NCBI GenBank assembly: GCA_050248595.1
Contig: JBFWSB010000025.1
Location: forward strand, 1 to 21,607
Direction of reading: 5' to 3'
DNA from: JAGWAZ01 sp050248595
Lineage (GTDB): Bacteria > Bacteroidota > Ignavibacteria > OLB7
DNA length: 21,607 nt
A model generated the notes under the pieces. It made no database searches. It was not told the DNA's origin and saw nothing but the letters and a program-made list of their open reading frames with translations. Positions 1 through 7,932 of the stretch are shown here, piece after piece. Numbering within the stretch: the stretch's first letter is position 1; each line of letters begins with the position of its first letter. Both the position numbers and the translations under genes were made by a program.

Positions 1-1
1 G

Positions 2-733
2 GGAGTCTGCGCCGACTATCCCGATAGGTTTATCGGCCTTGCAACGCTCCCGATGCAAGCACCTGAGCTTGCCGCAAAAGAATTGGAACGGTGCGTGAAG
101 GAGCTTGGCTTGCAAGGTGTGGAGATTGGTTCACACGTTAACGACTGGAATCTGGATGTGGAGGCGTTCGAGCCTTTTTATGCTGCGGCAGAAGAGTTGA
201 GTGCGGGAATCTTCGTTCATCCATGGGATATGATGGGGAAGGATGAGATGCCGAAGTACTGGCTCCCCTGGCTTGTTGGAATGCCTGCCGAGACAACGCG
301 GGCAATCTGCTCGGTAATGTTTGGTGGCGTGCTGGATCGTTACCCAGACCTTCGTTTCTGCTTTGCACACGGCGGCGGCTCCTTCCCGATGACGCTCGGA
401 CGTATTGAACATGGCTTCAATGTCCGACCCGACCTCGTGCAGGTTCACACGCAGACCGAACCGCGCGACTATTTGCCTAAGCTCTACTTCGATTCGCTCG
501 TCCACGATCCATCGGCACTCAACTATATGCTCGACCTTATCGGGGAGAAGCGAATCATGTTGGGAAGCGACTACCCCTTCCCGCTCGGCGAACACCATCC
601 GGGAAAGATGATTGAAGAGATGGGGAACCTTTCAACCGAAGTGAAAGATCAACTCCTCTGGAAAACAGCACTCGACTGGTTGGGAATGCCAGTTGAAGAA
701 GTCCTGAATCACGCAAAGGCGCAAAGGAGCTAA
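2..733 (+). CDS. ACMSD-type amidohydrolase (2-amino-3-carboxymuconate-6-semialdehyde decarboxylase), 5' partial
   Basis: Removes CO2 from 2-amino-3-carboxymuconate semialdehyde, giving 2-aminomuconate semialdehyde, and so draws the kynurenine pathway away from quinolinate. The reading frame is open to the left edge: codons before the first ATG at 53 read ADYPDRFIGLATLPMQ, a typical internal ACMSD stretch, so the true start lies outside the window. Metal-site residues expected for this amidohydrolase family are visible: His in FVHPWD (codon 218-220), His in FAHGGGSFP (368-370) and Asp in GSDYPFPLGE (569-571). Formamidase follows in the same direction. The last residues (HAKAQRS) and the stop codon lie within a GCAAAGGC-type repeat, so the C-terminus was apparently supplied by repeat DNA. 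Family assignment is firm; the substrate is supported by the nearby kynurenine genes. Confidence 0.88.
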   Translation, partial: GVCADYPDRFIGLATLPMQAPELAAKELERCVKELGLQGVEIGSHVNDWNLDVEAFEPFYAAAEELSAGIFVHPWDMMGKDEMPKYWLPWLVGMPAETTRAICSVMFGGVLDRYPDLRFCFAHGGGSFPMTLGRIEHGFNVRPDLVQVHTQTEPRDYLPKLYFDSLVHDPSALNYMLDLIGEKRIMLGSDYPFPLGEHHPGKMIEEMGNLSTEVKDQLLWKTALDWLGMPVEEVLNHAKAQRS

Positions 734-782
734 GGCGCAAAGAACACATTGCGAACTTTGCATCTCTTTGCACCTTTGCGTG
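711..782. repeat. GCAAAGGC-type periodic repeat with inverted arms
   Basis: The left part (711-739) repeats GCAAAGGC/GCAAAGGA-like units. The right part (756-782) holds the complementary units CTTTGCATCT and CTTTGCACCTTTGCG. The outer arms ACGCAAAGGCGCAAAG and CTTTGCACCTTTGCGT pair with one mismatch, so RNA from either strand could fold. The left arm encodes the end of the ACMSD gene including its stop codon; the right arm ends about 30 bases before the formamidase start. Confidence 0.8.
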
Positions 783-811
783 ACTCTCTTTTCTATCTGA
801 CTACCACAACC

Positions 812-1597
<786 letters not shown>

Positions 1598-1645
1598 TTG
1601 CATCTTACAGGTATATTTCAACTTTCAAAACCTGTGTCGGTAGAA

Positions 1646-1879
1646 ATGACCATGAATGATAATCGCATTATTGTCGATCCGAATATTTGCAACGGTAAAC
1701 CTGTCATCAAAGGGACACGGATTACGGTTCAAACTATCTTGGAGTTCCTCAGTTCTGGAGATGAAATTGAGGAGATACTTCGCCAATATCCATCTCTTGA
1801 GCGGGATGATGTGTTGGCATGCCTACGGTTTGCTTCGCAGCTGATGGGACACCATTTTATCATGCGCAATGTTGCATGA
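1646..1879 (+). CDS. DUF433-family antitoxin
   Basis: A 77-residue protein with the DUF433 signature: DPNICNGKPVIKGTRITVQTI near the N-terminus, then LSSGDEIEEILRQYPSLERDDVLACLRFAS. DUF433 proteins are usually antitoxins partnered with a DUF5615 PIN-like nuclease encoded just downstream; here the downstream partner is cut to 11 codons. A second ATG at 1652 is equally plausible as the start. The gene sits between the kynurenine genes and the oppositely oriented mcrBC pair. With the toxin lost it may be an orphan that still autoregulates or acts on a toxin elsewhere; that is inference. Confidence 0.8.
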   Translation: MTMNDNRIIVDPNICNGKPVIKGTRITVQTILEFLSSGDEIEEILRQYPSLERDDVLACLRFASQLMGHHFIMRNVA

Positions 1880-1911
1880 AAGACTACCACTTTTTAATTG
1901 ACGAGAAATAG
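1876..1911 (+). pseudogene. Truncated DUF5615-like toxin remnant
   Basis: An ATG overlapping the antitoxin stop (ATGA) begins MKDYHFLIDEK and then stops at TAG. The overlap, position and FLID(E) start are what is expected of the DUF5615 PIN-like toxin that normally follows DUF433. No continuation of that family is visible in the other two frames before the mcrC gene, so the rest of the toxin is missing. The identity rests on a few residues plus gene order. Confidence 0.5.
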
Positions 1912-1941
1912 GTCTCATAGGGCGAAGGGAAGAGAACAAAT

Positions 1942-1968
1942 CCTCATTCCGCAATCCGAAATACCAAA
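1942..1968. repeat. Short ATTCCGCAATCCGAAAT-type element at a convergent junction
   Basis: The segment contains ATTCCGCAATCCGAAAT, with ATTCCGCA and ATCCGAAA as two similar half-units. It lies between the toxin remnant on the plus strand and the mcrC stop codon on the minus strand, directly abutting that stop. By itself it is weak; it is listed because every other convergent junction here also carries a short periodic element. Confidence 0.4.
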
Positions 1969-3192
1969 TCAATCATCAACAAGTCCGAGAAGCTCTCGAA
2001 GGAAATTCTTCCCCCCTACTTCAATCTCCTCTGATTCTTCTCCGCTGATTGGGAAAGTCAAACTCTTGATCCGAACGTCGCCAACGGTGATATCAATGGG
2101 ATTTGAAAGGGCTTCAGGGTAGATCAAGACAGCCTGCCGACACCGCTGCTGCGTGGCGTAAGCAACCACTTGAAAGATGTCGTCGTTCGCAGGTTTCACC
2201 GGCACTTTGTACTTCGTGTCGATAACGCAGCGCGTCGCACCACTCAGGTGATCCTTTACTAAGATGTCGAAGATAAAGGTGACCACCGCCCCCTCGCCGA
2301 CGAGCGCACGCTCCTGCGTTGTGATGCGGATTCCTGCGTCGTGCAACTCCCCTCGCCCCCGCAGCCACTCGGCAACAAATCGCTCGAAGAGCAGATTCAT
2401 GTCAATTAGGAAAGAGAAGGAGGGATGCTCTCCCGTTCGGTGAGCCGGGACGAGAGTGTCGAGGAAAAATCGGCAGATTGTGTGGAGCATCTCGTAATCG
2501 CTGTTCAGTCGGTTGTAACTGCGCCCAACACAGATCCTTGAACTGCAAGGGAAGGGAGAGACGCTCCGGGAAAGAGCACGCCAGGCTTTCCGAACTGTTG
2601 GGCGAACACGTTGGGAGAGTTGGCTACTTCGCAGCAACAGGTGGAGTGTCCAACAAATGATCTGGTTCTCCTCGTTCTCCACAGTCTGCTCTCCAAATGT
2701 GCAGGGGAGATCAGGTTGATAGTCACTCCTGATAAACTCCTCCACATCGAGTCTTCCACGCAACGCCTCAAGTCGGGCAGTCCGGGGGATGTAGGCACGG
2801 TAGAGTCCGCGACGAACGCGGTGGAGAAGACGCTCAGCCAAAATCAAGGCGAGCGCATCCACCATGCCGGGGAGGGTCTCGCAGTAGTAGAGGGTATCAA
2901 AAATTTTAAAGTCGATTCGGTAGGCATGCTCGATCATCCTGAAGATATTGCCAACCGGGGTTTTCGGGTGAAGGTGGAGTAAGAGGTCGTCGCCGAGTGG
3001 TATAGAGCCGACATATCCGAGGGAAGTTAGGAACCAACAACCATCCTCTAAAGGATCACGCTCAACCCGAATGACTGAGCTAAACTCCTTCCTCAACAGT
3101 CGGATATGTTCCGAGGTTATCCTCTCTTCCAGAACTGCTGTTCGCTCCCACTCCACCAGTTCAATCCTTCGCTCTGCAACGTTGCTCCTCAT
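1969..3192 (-). CDS. mcrC: McrC, nuclease subunit of a 5-methylcytosine-directed McrBC restriction system
   Basis: A 407-residue protein that would supply the DNA-cutting subunit for the McrB GTPase motor. The N-terminal part has the McrC-like SLGYVGSIPLGDDLLLHLHPKTPVGNIFRMIEHAY (residues 57-91). The C-terminal PD-(D/E)xK nuclease core is visible as FIFDILVKDH (Asp309) followed by VIDTKYK (Asp325, Lys327) and a QVVAYAT segment. The ATG at 3192 was chosen because it overlaps the mcrB stop as ATGA, implying translational coupling. The pair blocks entry of methylated foreign DNA and is oriented opposite to the flanking kynurenine genes, consistent with insertion of a defence cassette. Confidence 0.9.
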   Translation of the reverse strand: MRSNVAERRIELVEWERTAVLEERITSEHIRLLRKEFSSVIRVERDPLEDGCWFLTSLGYVGSIPLGDDLLLHLHPKTPVGNIFRMIEHAYRIDFKIFDTLYYCETLPGMVDALALILAERLLHRVRRGLYRAYIPRTARLEALRGRLDVEEFIRSDYQPDLPCTFGEQTVENEENQIICWTLHLLLRSSQLSQRVRPTVRKAWRALSRSVSPFPCSSRICVGRSYNRLNSDYEMLHTICRFFLDTLVPAHRTGEHPSFSFLIDMNLLFERFVAEWLRGRGELHDAGIRITTQERALVGEGAVVTFIFDILVKDHLSGATRCVIDTKYKVPVKPANDDIFQVVAYATQQRCRQAVLIYPEALSNPIDITVGDVRIKSLTFPISGEESEEIEVGGKNFLRELLGLVDD

Positions 3193-4865
3193 TGCATCAC
3201 CCTCTTCTCCACTCTCTCCCACCGAAACTCTTCAACCTTGCCCGGATCATCGAAGAAGTATTCGTCGAGATATGGCTTGATCTCTGTTCGCCAAATCATT
3301 TCAATCCGCTCGCGAAGATTCTCCACCAAGAAGAACGAAATGCCAAGTTCGAAACCAGGGTCGTCGATTGCACTGTTGATCCCTTTGAGAAGGGAGATCA
3401 ACGCGTCGAGGTCAACCCCTTCAGCAGACCCACTCCCCTCAGCAAAAAACTGGCGCAGCACCTCGTAGTCGGGAGGAATTTCGATGAAGGCAAAGCGACG
3501 GCGGAGAGCGTGGTCGACTAAGGCAATTGATCGGTCGGCAGTATTCATCGTGCCGATGACGTAGACGTTCGGTGGGATTGAGAAGAGACGCCCGTCACCA
3601 GAGAGTGGAACTGACCTGTCGCGATATTCGAGCAAGTACATCAGTTCACCGAAAACTTTCGAGAGATCGGCGCGGTTGATCTCGTCGATCACCATCACGC
3701 AGGAGGCCTCCCCTCGAAGCCTTGCCTCCCGACAAAAGCGGAGAAACCGACCTTCAACCACTGGATAGTCAAGCCCCCCCTCATCACTCCGCTGCGGACG
3801 AATGCCCTGAATAAAATCTTCGTAGGAATAGGATGGGTGGAACTGCAAGACTTCAATCAGACCGGGAGTCTCCCCGACTATGAGTCGCGCTAAGTGTTCG
3901 GCGATATAGGTCTTCCCAGTTCCGGGAGGTCCGAAGAGAATCATCTGCTTCTTCTGGTGGAGCGTATCTCTCCACTCCTCCACTTGCTTAACGGAGGTAT
4001 GCAAGGCTGCCGCACACTCTTCCGGGCTTAGCCCACCACTTGCTCTCCCCTCTTCTCGATAGATAGCCTGCGGCTCCTTTGCCGAGGGAGAATCTTCGCT
4101 CTTCACAACGCTATCAACCGTTGAGCGAGAAACCTTCTTTCCCTTTAAGGCTGAGGTCTCCACACTCCACCAACTGAAGAGGTTGAACAACCGAATGGCT
4201 GGGAACTGCCGCACCCCTGCACGCTCGGTCAACTCCGACCCGACCTCTTTCACCAACTCAATCAACGTAGCGTTGACTGCTGGATACTCATCAATACTCG
4301 TTGAAAACTTCTCCCCCGTAAGGTGGTGCAAGGTCTTCGCCACTCTCGGATTCAGGACAGCATATCGCTTCGGTCGAACAGCTTCGAGGAGAGGGGTTAA
4401 GATTCCACTTTGTACTCCCTTGATGTATGGGACTGAGGAGAAGAAGGCAACGTGAGCATCCAGATTTGCTGGATCGTCGAGAGCAGCGTAGAAGAATCGG
4501 AAAATATCGTTTGCTACCCGAGGCCAATCTTTCTTTTTGATCCACCCACGCCGCTCGTACTCCCGGCGCATATCACCTTGCAGACCGGGAGTTACGTGAA
4601 TCCATCCCCCACGCTTAACGTTTGCGCGGGTGTTGGCGTAGGGAAGGAGACGAAGGAGTATCTCGTCGCTCACATCATCACCCCGATCAAGTCGAGCTAA
4701 GATGTCCCGATAGCTTGCCCGCCCTTCACGTACCGACCGCTCGTACAGGGCAAGCCCAGCACGACCGTCGGGAGTCTCCAACCACGTCGCCACAAATTCA
4801 TCGAACGCCCGGAGGAGAATATCACGTTGTTGAATCGAAAGAACCATAGGACAGCGAAAATACAT
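3189..4865 (-). CDS. mcrB: McrB, AAA+ GTPase subunit of McrBC restriction system
   Basis: A 558-residue protein (552 if the ATG at 4847 is used). The AAA+ core has Walker A GPPGTGKT (residues 312-319), Walker B VMVIDE (390-395) and the McrB hallmark MNTADRS (440-446), which in this family binds GTP. The approximately 250-residue N-terminal region differs from the short DNA-binding domain of E. coli McrB; it is the part expected to recognise modified DNA, and I do not recognise its fold. The start at 4865 has GAAAGAG about five bases upstream, better than the upstream sequence at 4847. It is translationally coupled to mcrC. A CTCTGCG-type repeat lies in its leader, in the divergent gap before kynU. 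Confidence 0.9.
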   Translation of the reverse strand: MYFRCPMVLSIQQRDILLRAFDEFVATWLETPDGRAGLALYERSVREGRASYRDILARLDRGDDVSDEILLRLLPYANTRANVKRGGWIHVTPGLQGDMRREYERRGWIKKKDWPRVANDIFRFFYAALDDPANLDAHVAFFSSVPYIKGVQSGILTPLLEAVRPKRYAVLNPRVAKTLHHLTGEKFSTSIDEYPAVNATLIELVKEVGSELTERAGVRQFPAIRLFNLFSWWSVETSALKGKKVSRSTVDSVVKSEDSPSAKEPQAIYREEGRASGGLSPEECAAALHTSVKQVEEWRDTLHQKKQMILFGPPGTGKTYIAEHLARLIVGETPGLIEVLQFHPSYSYEDFIQGIRPQRSDEGGLDYPVVEGRFLRFCREARLRGEASCVMVIDEINRADLSKVFGELMYLLEYRDRSVPLSGDGRLFSIPPNVYVIGTMNTADRSIALVDHALRRRFAFIEIPPDYEVLRQFFAEGSGSAEGVDLDALISLLKGINSAIDDPGFELGISFFLVENLRERIEMIWRTEIKPYLDEYFFDDPGKVEEFRWERVEKRVMQ

Positions 4866-4890
4866 ACTCTTTCCCGCTTCTCGACGACCT

Positions 4891-4925
4891 CTTCCTCTGC
4901 GCTCTCTGCGCCTCTGCGGTTTATC
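4891..4925. repeat. CTCTGCG-type periodic repeat in the mcrB/kynU divergent gap
   Basis: Three consecutive units of CTCTGCG with variable one- or two-base joints (CCTCTGCG, CTCTCTGCG, CCTCTGCGG). The same unit appears in both orientations at 7835-7907, so this is a dispersed family rather than a local accident. Confidence 0.8.
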
Positions 4926-4967
4926 TCCTCCCTCAGCCGGTAAAAGAAGAGATATGATGGCAGAAAG

Positions 4968-5001
4968 TTGGGGAGGTAGTCCACGGTCATTCTTACCTTT
5001 G
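4968..5001 (+). promoter_or_regulatory. Possible Bacteroidota-type promoter of kynU (TTG ... TACCTTTG)
   Basis: TACCTTTG at 4994-5001 matches the Bacteroidota -7 consensus TAnnTTTG exactly, with a TTG at 4968-4970 about 23 bases upstream as a candidate -33 element. The implied leader to the kynU ATG is a little over 40 bases. The match is short, so chance cannot be excluded. Confidence 0.35.
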
Positions 5002-5048
5002 CAGGAGAAGAATTAGGAAATCAGCAACAAGAGCTTGAGAAAATCAAT

Positions 5049-6326
5049 ATGACAGAAACGACCACGACACACCAACGCTCACTTGATTACGCGCGCGAGT
5101 TAGATCGGAACGACCCACTGGCAGAGTACCGGAACGAGTACTATATCCCAAAGGGAAAAGATGGGAACGACCTGATCTACTTCACCGGCAACTCCCTCGG
5201 ACTCCAGCCGAAGTCAACATTCCGCATGGTGGAGCAGGAGTTGAAGGATTGGCAGACCTACGCTGTTGAGGGACACTTCGACGCAACCTACCCGTGGTTT
5301 AGCTACCACGAGATGTTTGCCGAGCCGGAGTCACGAATCGTTGGTGGAACTCCAGAGGAGGTTGTGGTGATGAACACCCTCACCACCAACCTCCACCTGA
5401 TGATGGTCTCCTTCTACCGTCCAACAAAGGATCGCTTCAAAATCGTGATCGAGGAGAACGCCTTCCCGAGCGACCGCTACGCTGTTGCAAGTCAGGCTCG
5501 GTTTCACGGGTACGATCCGGCAGAGACCGTTGTTGAGTTGAAACCACGCGAGGGTGAGAATACGCTCAGGACAGAAGACATCGAGGAATACCTTGAGCGT
5601 GAAGGAGAGAGCGTTGCTTTAGTAATGATGGGAGGAGTAAACTACTATACCGGACAAGCCTTCGAGATGGAGAAGATTGCTGCTGCCGGTCACGCAAAAG
5701 GGTGTGTGGTTGGATTTGACTTAGCCCACTGCGCGGGAAATCTTCTACTGAACCTCCACGACTGGAACGTTGACTTTGCAGTCTGGTGTACATACAAGTA
5801 CTTGAACTCTGGCCCAGGTGGCGTCAGTGGATGCTTTGTCCACGAACGCCACGCATTCAACCCCGACCTTCCACGCTTTGCTGGGTGGTGGGGAAACGAT
5901 CCGGCCACTCGCTTCGAGATGCCACGCGAATTTGTGCCGCAGCGTGGCGCGGCTGGTTGGCAACTCTCCAACGCACAGATTCTCCCGATGGCTGCACACT
6001 GGGCAGCCCTCCAACTCTTCGACCGCGCCGGCATGAAAAACTTGCGAGCGAAGTCAGAGAAGCTCACCGGCTATTTAGAATATCTCCTGAGTGAGCGGGA
6101 AGGCTTCCAGATATTGACTCCCGCCGATCCCACACAACGAGGCTGCCAACTCTCCATCCGTATAGGCGACGACGCGAAGTCGATGGTTGGGAAGTTGATG
6201 GAGCATGGAATCGTCGCCGACTACCGCGTCCCAGACGTGATCCGCGTAGCACCAGTTCCGATGTATAACTCGTTTGAAGATGTTTGGAGATTTGTGGAGG
6301 AGTTGGGTGAGATGGTAGCAGGTTAA
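5049..6326 (+). CDS. kynU: Kynureninase
   Basis: A 425-residue, full-length PLP enzyme of fold type I that cleaves kynurenine or 3-hydroxykynurenine to anthranilate or 3-hydroxyanthranilate plus alanine. Diagnostic segments are YFTGNSLGLQPK (residues 44-55), the cofactor-contacting FDLAHCAGN with Asp224 and His227, and WCTYKYLNSGPGG with Lys250 as the expected Schiff-base lysine. The C-terminal DYRVPDVIRVAPVPMYNSFEDVWRF is also typical. The start at 5049 fits the family N-terminus and lies 47 bases after a TAnnTTTG box. Given kmo and ACMSD in this window, the physiological substrate is probably 3-hydroxykynurenine. It is separated from the formamidase by the mcrBC cassette. Confidence 0.95.
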   Translation: MTETTTTHQRSLDYARELDRNDPLAEYRNEYYIPKGKDGNDLIYFTGNSLGLQPKSTFRMVEQELKDWQTYAVEGHFDATYPWFSYHEMFAEPESRIVGGTPEEVVVMNTLTTNLHLMMVSFYRPTKDRFKIVIEENAFPSDRYAVASQARFHGYDPAETVVELKPREGENTLRTEDIEEYLEREGESVALVMMGGVNYYTGQAFEMEKIAAAGHAKGCVVGFDLAHCAGNLLLNLHDWNVDFAVWCTYKYLNSGPGGVSGCFVHERHAFNPDLPRFAGWWGNDPATRFEMPREFVPQRGAAGWQLSNAQILPMAAHWAALQLFDRAGMKNLRAKSEKLTGYLEYLLSEREGFQILTPADPTQRGCQLSIRIGDDAKSMVGKLMEHGIVADYRVPDVIRVAPVPMYNSFEDVWRFVEELGEMVAG

Positions 6327-6339
6327 GAAGGCGACTGAT

Positions 6340-6376
6340 TGACGTTCGGAGGAAATAATATCTCCTCCGAACGTCA
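6340..6376. promoter_or_regulatory. Perfect 14-bp inverted repeat upstream of toxin-antitoxin pair
   Basis: TGACGTTCGGAGGA (6340-6353) and TCCTCCGAACGTCA (6363-6376) are exact reverse complements around a 9-base spacer. The site is just after kynU and 30 bases before the antitoxin ATG. It could be an operator bound by the antitoxin or a hairpin terminator of kynU, but there is no T-run after it, which favours an operator. The right arm and the next bases recur at 7391-7417. Confidence 0.55.
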
Positions 6377-6391
6377 TTGCGCTGCACAATC
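6365..6391 (+). repeat. 27-bp leader repeat, copy 1 (upstream of intact toxin-antitoxin pair)
   Basis: The segment starting CTCCGAACGTCATTG and ending GCACAATC matches 7391-7417 with two mismatches in 27 bases. Both copies lie 15 to 17 bases before the start of an antitoxin gene although the antitoxins themselves are unrelated. Confidence 0.8.
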
Positions 6392-6406
6392 AAATCAAGA
6401 ACCAGT

Positions 6407-6634
6407 ATGGAACAGATAAGAGTATCCGACTTAACCCTCTCCGACCTTAGACAACTCATTAAGGATGTTGTCGTTGAGACACTCCGAGAGACGCTCAGCG
6501 ACCCTGATAACGGCATGGAGCTGCAAGAAGGAATTATTGAACGTATCGAACAATCTCTTCTTGATCTCAAATCTGGAAAGAGCCAAACAACTTCTGCTTC
6601 GGACGTTGCCTCATCCCTTGGACTCGAGTGGTAA
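6407..6634 (+). CDS. Putative antitoxin partner of RelE/ParE-type toxin
   Basis: A 75-residue acidic protein starting MEQIRVSDLTLSDLRQLIKDVVVETL, with a predicted long N-terminal helix and a short C-terminal tail rich in Ser. I do not recognise a named DNA-binding domain. The assignment rests on position: the stop codon ends two bases before the ATG of an intact RelE/ParE-type toxin, the usual antitoxin-first arrangement. The upstream 14-bp inverted repeat would be a natural autoregulatory site. Confidence 0.65.
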   Translation: MEQIRVSDLTLSDLRQLIKDVVVETLRETLSDPDNGMELQEGIIERIEQSLLDLKSGKSQTTSASDVASSLGLEW

Positions 6635-6635
6635 G

Positions 6636-6896
6636 ATGTGGGAAGTTGAATTTACAGATCAATCCATTCAAGAATTGCACAAGCTTGACAGAACTGTCGC
6701 CCAACGTATTCTCCGAAAGCTCCGATGGTTATCCGAGAACTACAGCTCCATTGAGCCTGAACGACTATCGGGACAACTCGCTAACCTTTTCAAACTTCGC
6801 GTTGGTGATTACCGGTTGCTTTATACTACGTCGAATGAGGAACGAAAGCTGATAGTTCACATGGTTGGGCACCGCAGTGAGATTTATAAGAGATGA
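6636..6896 (+). CDS. RelE/ParE-family toxin
   Basis: An 86-residue protein with the family layout: VEFTDQSIQELHKLDRTVAQRILRKLRWL in the N-terminal helical half, then LFKLRVGDYRLLYTTSNEERKLIVHMVGHRSEIYKR. The central RVGDYRLLY strand and the C-terminal VGHR.EIY segment carry the basic residues typical of RelE mRNA interferases, but ParE-type gyrase inhibitors share much of this. The ATG at 6636 follows the antitoxin stop by one base. This is the only toxin gene in the window that appears intact. Confidence 0.85.
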   Translation: MWEVEFTDQSIQELHKLDRTVAQRILRKLRWLSENYSSIEPERLSGQLANLFKLRVGDYRLLYTTSNEERKLIVHMVGHRSEIYKR

Positions 6897-7027
6897 TTTT
6901 CTTTTCCGTTCCATACTACTATCTCTTTCAAGCGTCAGATCCCTCCTCCTCTTCCTTCTTACTGGTGCACTTTATAATAGAATCCAGCCAGGCTAAGTGA
7001 CCTGTGGGATCTTATCTGAAAAAGAAC

Positions 7028-7384
7028 ATGGTTGACAGAATATACATTGCAGCATTGCGGTTCTTTCTTAAAAAAAGAGGCAAGAGCCTTGCGAATTCCC
7101 GGTTGTTGGCGACAAATATAATGTTCTTGCTCGAAATATTCTTGCTTGTCGCAGTTGTTTATTGGCTGTCTGAACTTGCCGAGTTCGAGGTGCCGAAAAT
7201 TGTTTATTTGATCATTGCCATGGGTATCGGTTATTACAACATAAGTCGATATGATGTTACGGATTTGGATTTTCGTGATTCGAAATACTCTCTGCAAAAA
7301 AGCGACAAAGCTATAGTAATAGTGTGGGTTATTATTATAGTTGGAACATATGCTCATACTATTGTACAGAAAGTCATCGAATAA
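7028..7384 (+). CDS. Small hypothetical membrane protein
   Basis: A protein of 118 residues from the ATG at 7028, or 126 from a GTG at 7004. I do not recognise the family. A basic N-terminal part (FFLKKRGKSLANSRLL) precedes a hydrophobic stretch MFLLEIFLLVAVVYWL, a second IVYLIIAMGIGYY and a third IVIVWVIIIVGTYAH, giving three likely membrane helices. Base use is noticeably more AT-rich than in the flanking metabolic genes, suggesting recent acquisition. It lies between the intact and the decayed toxin-antitoxin pairs. A TATAAT lies at 6973-6978, without a clear -35 box. Confidence 0.55.
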   Translation: MVDRIYIAALRFFLKKRGKSLANSRLLATNIMFLLEIFLLVAVVYWLSELAEFEVPKIVYLIIAMGIGYYNISRYDVTDLDFRDSKYSLQKSDKAIVIVWVIIIVGTYAHTIVQKVIE

Positions 7385-7390
7385 ATTTCC

Positions 7391-7417
7391 CTCCGTACGT
7401 CATTGGGCTGCACAATC
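7391..7417 (+). repeat. 27-bp leader repeat, copy 2 (upstream of decayed toxin-antitoxin pair)
   Basis: Matches 6365-6391 with two mismatches. Unlike copy 1, the left arm of the inverted repeat is absent here; the sequence before it is the end of the membrane-protein gene. Confidence 0.8.
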
Positions 7418-7433
7418 GAATGAGAATGGAACT

Positions 7434-7688
7434 ATGACAGCATGACTTGAGCAAGCGCTTGCAAAAGTCCAAACCCTCTCGGAAAAAGAGCAGGATGCGA
7501 TTGCATCAATGATCCTTGAGCGTATCGAGAGTGATAGGAGTTGGGAGGACCTCTTTACTGAGACTACTGAAGCGCAGTGGAAAGAGATGGCGGCAGAGGT
7601 TCTTCGCGAAGTAGGTTCCGGAGAAACAACACCCCTCGCAGATTTTCTAAATGAAGAAGAGGAGTGTAGACACCACAACGATTTCTGA
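7434..7688 (+). pseudogene. Antitoxin gene with a stop at codon 4
   Basis: From the ATG at 7434 the frame reads MTA, TGA (7443-7445), then an uninterrupted LEQALAKVQTLSEKEQDAI and on through SWEDLFTETTEAQWKEMAAEVL, to a stop at 7686-7688. This is the pattern of the short antitoxins that precede RelE/ParE-type toxins (helical body, W-E-x-L-F motif, C-terminal G-x-T-x-P-L tail). No in-frame start codon exists soon after the TGA, so the product is lost or shortened to an internal start near codon 26. The frame behind the stop is otherwise well preserved, which argues for recent inactivation. Confidence 0.75.
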
Positions 7689-7692
7689 AATA

Positions 7693-7770
7693 ATGAGATC
7701 CTCAGTCACCCAGACGTTTCGGAAAACCTACCGCCAACTCCCTGCAAACATTCAAGCGCATTTCGCATAG
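7693..7770 (+). pseudogene. Truncated RelE/ParE-like toxin (25 codons)
   Basis: An ATG four bases after the antitoxin frame reads MRSSVTQTFRKTYRQLPANI, then QAHFA and TAG. The V-T-x-x-F-R-x-x-x-x-x-L-P pattern is the start of a RelE/ParE-like toxin that would normally run to about 85-90 residues. No continuation is seen in other frames before the CTCTGCG-type repeat at 7835. The toxin is therefore non-functional. Confidence 0.7.
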
Positions 7771-7834
7771 CATCACAGGAATTATTCTGATGATAGCACT
7801 ATGAAGGAGCCGAAAGGAATCTGCAAGACCAGTT

Positions 7835-7907
7835 CTCTGCGTCCTCTGCGGTCTATTCTTCTTTCTTATGGGAAAGAGAGAAAACCGCAGAGACGCAGAG
7901 GACGCAG
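7835..7907. repeat. Inverted CTCTGCG-type repeat at a convergent junction
   Basis: The left arm CTCTGCGTCCTCTGCGGT (7835-7852) and the right arm ACCGCAGAGACGCAGAGG (from 7884), followed by ACGCAG, are complementary with a small offset, separated by about 31 bases. The RNA could form a large hairpin on either strand. It lies between the toxin remnant (plus) and sppA (minus), where a two-way terminator would be useful; no T-run follows. Confidence 0.8.
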
Positions 7908-7932
7908 TGAGAGAATGTGTGTGGTCATCCTT

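Noticed and set aside
131..598. Long minus-strand frame across the ACMSD gene
   Set aside because: It lies fully antisense to a well-matched enzyme and its protein has no recognisable pattern.
749..811. Upstream extension of the formamidase to an ATG at 749
   Set aside because: The added residues are encoded by the GCAAAGGC-type repeat; the family start matches the ATG at 812.
6340..6376. Intrinsic terminator of kynU
   Set aside because: The stem is strong but no T-run follows on either strand side expected for rho-independent termination, and half of it recurs before another antitoxin.
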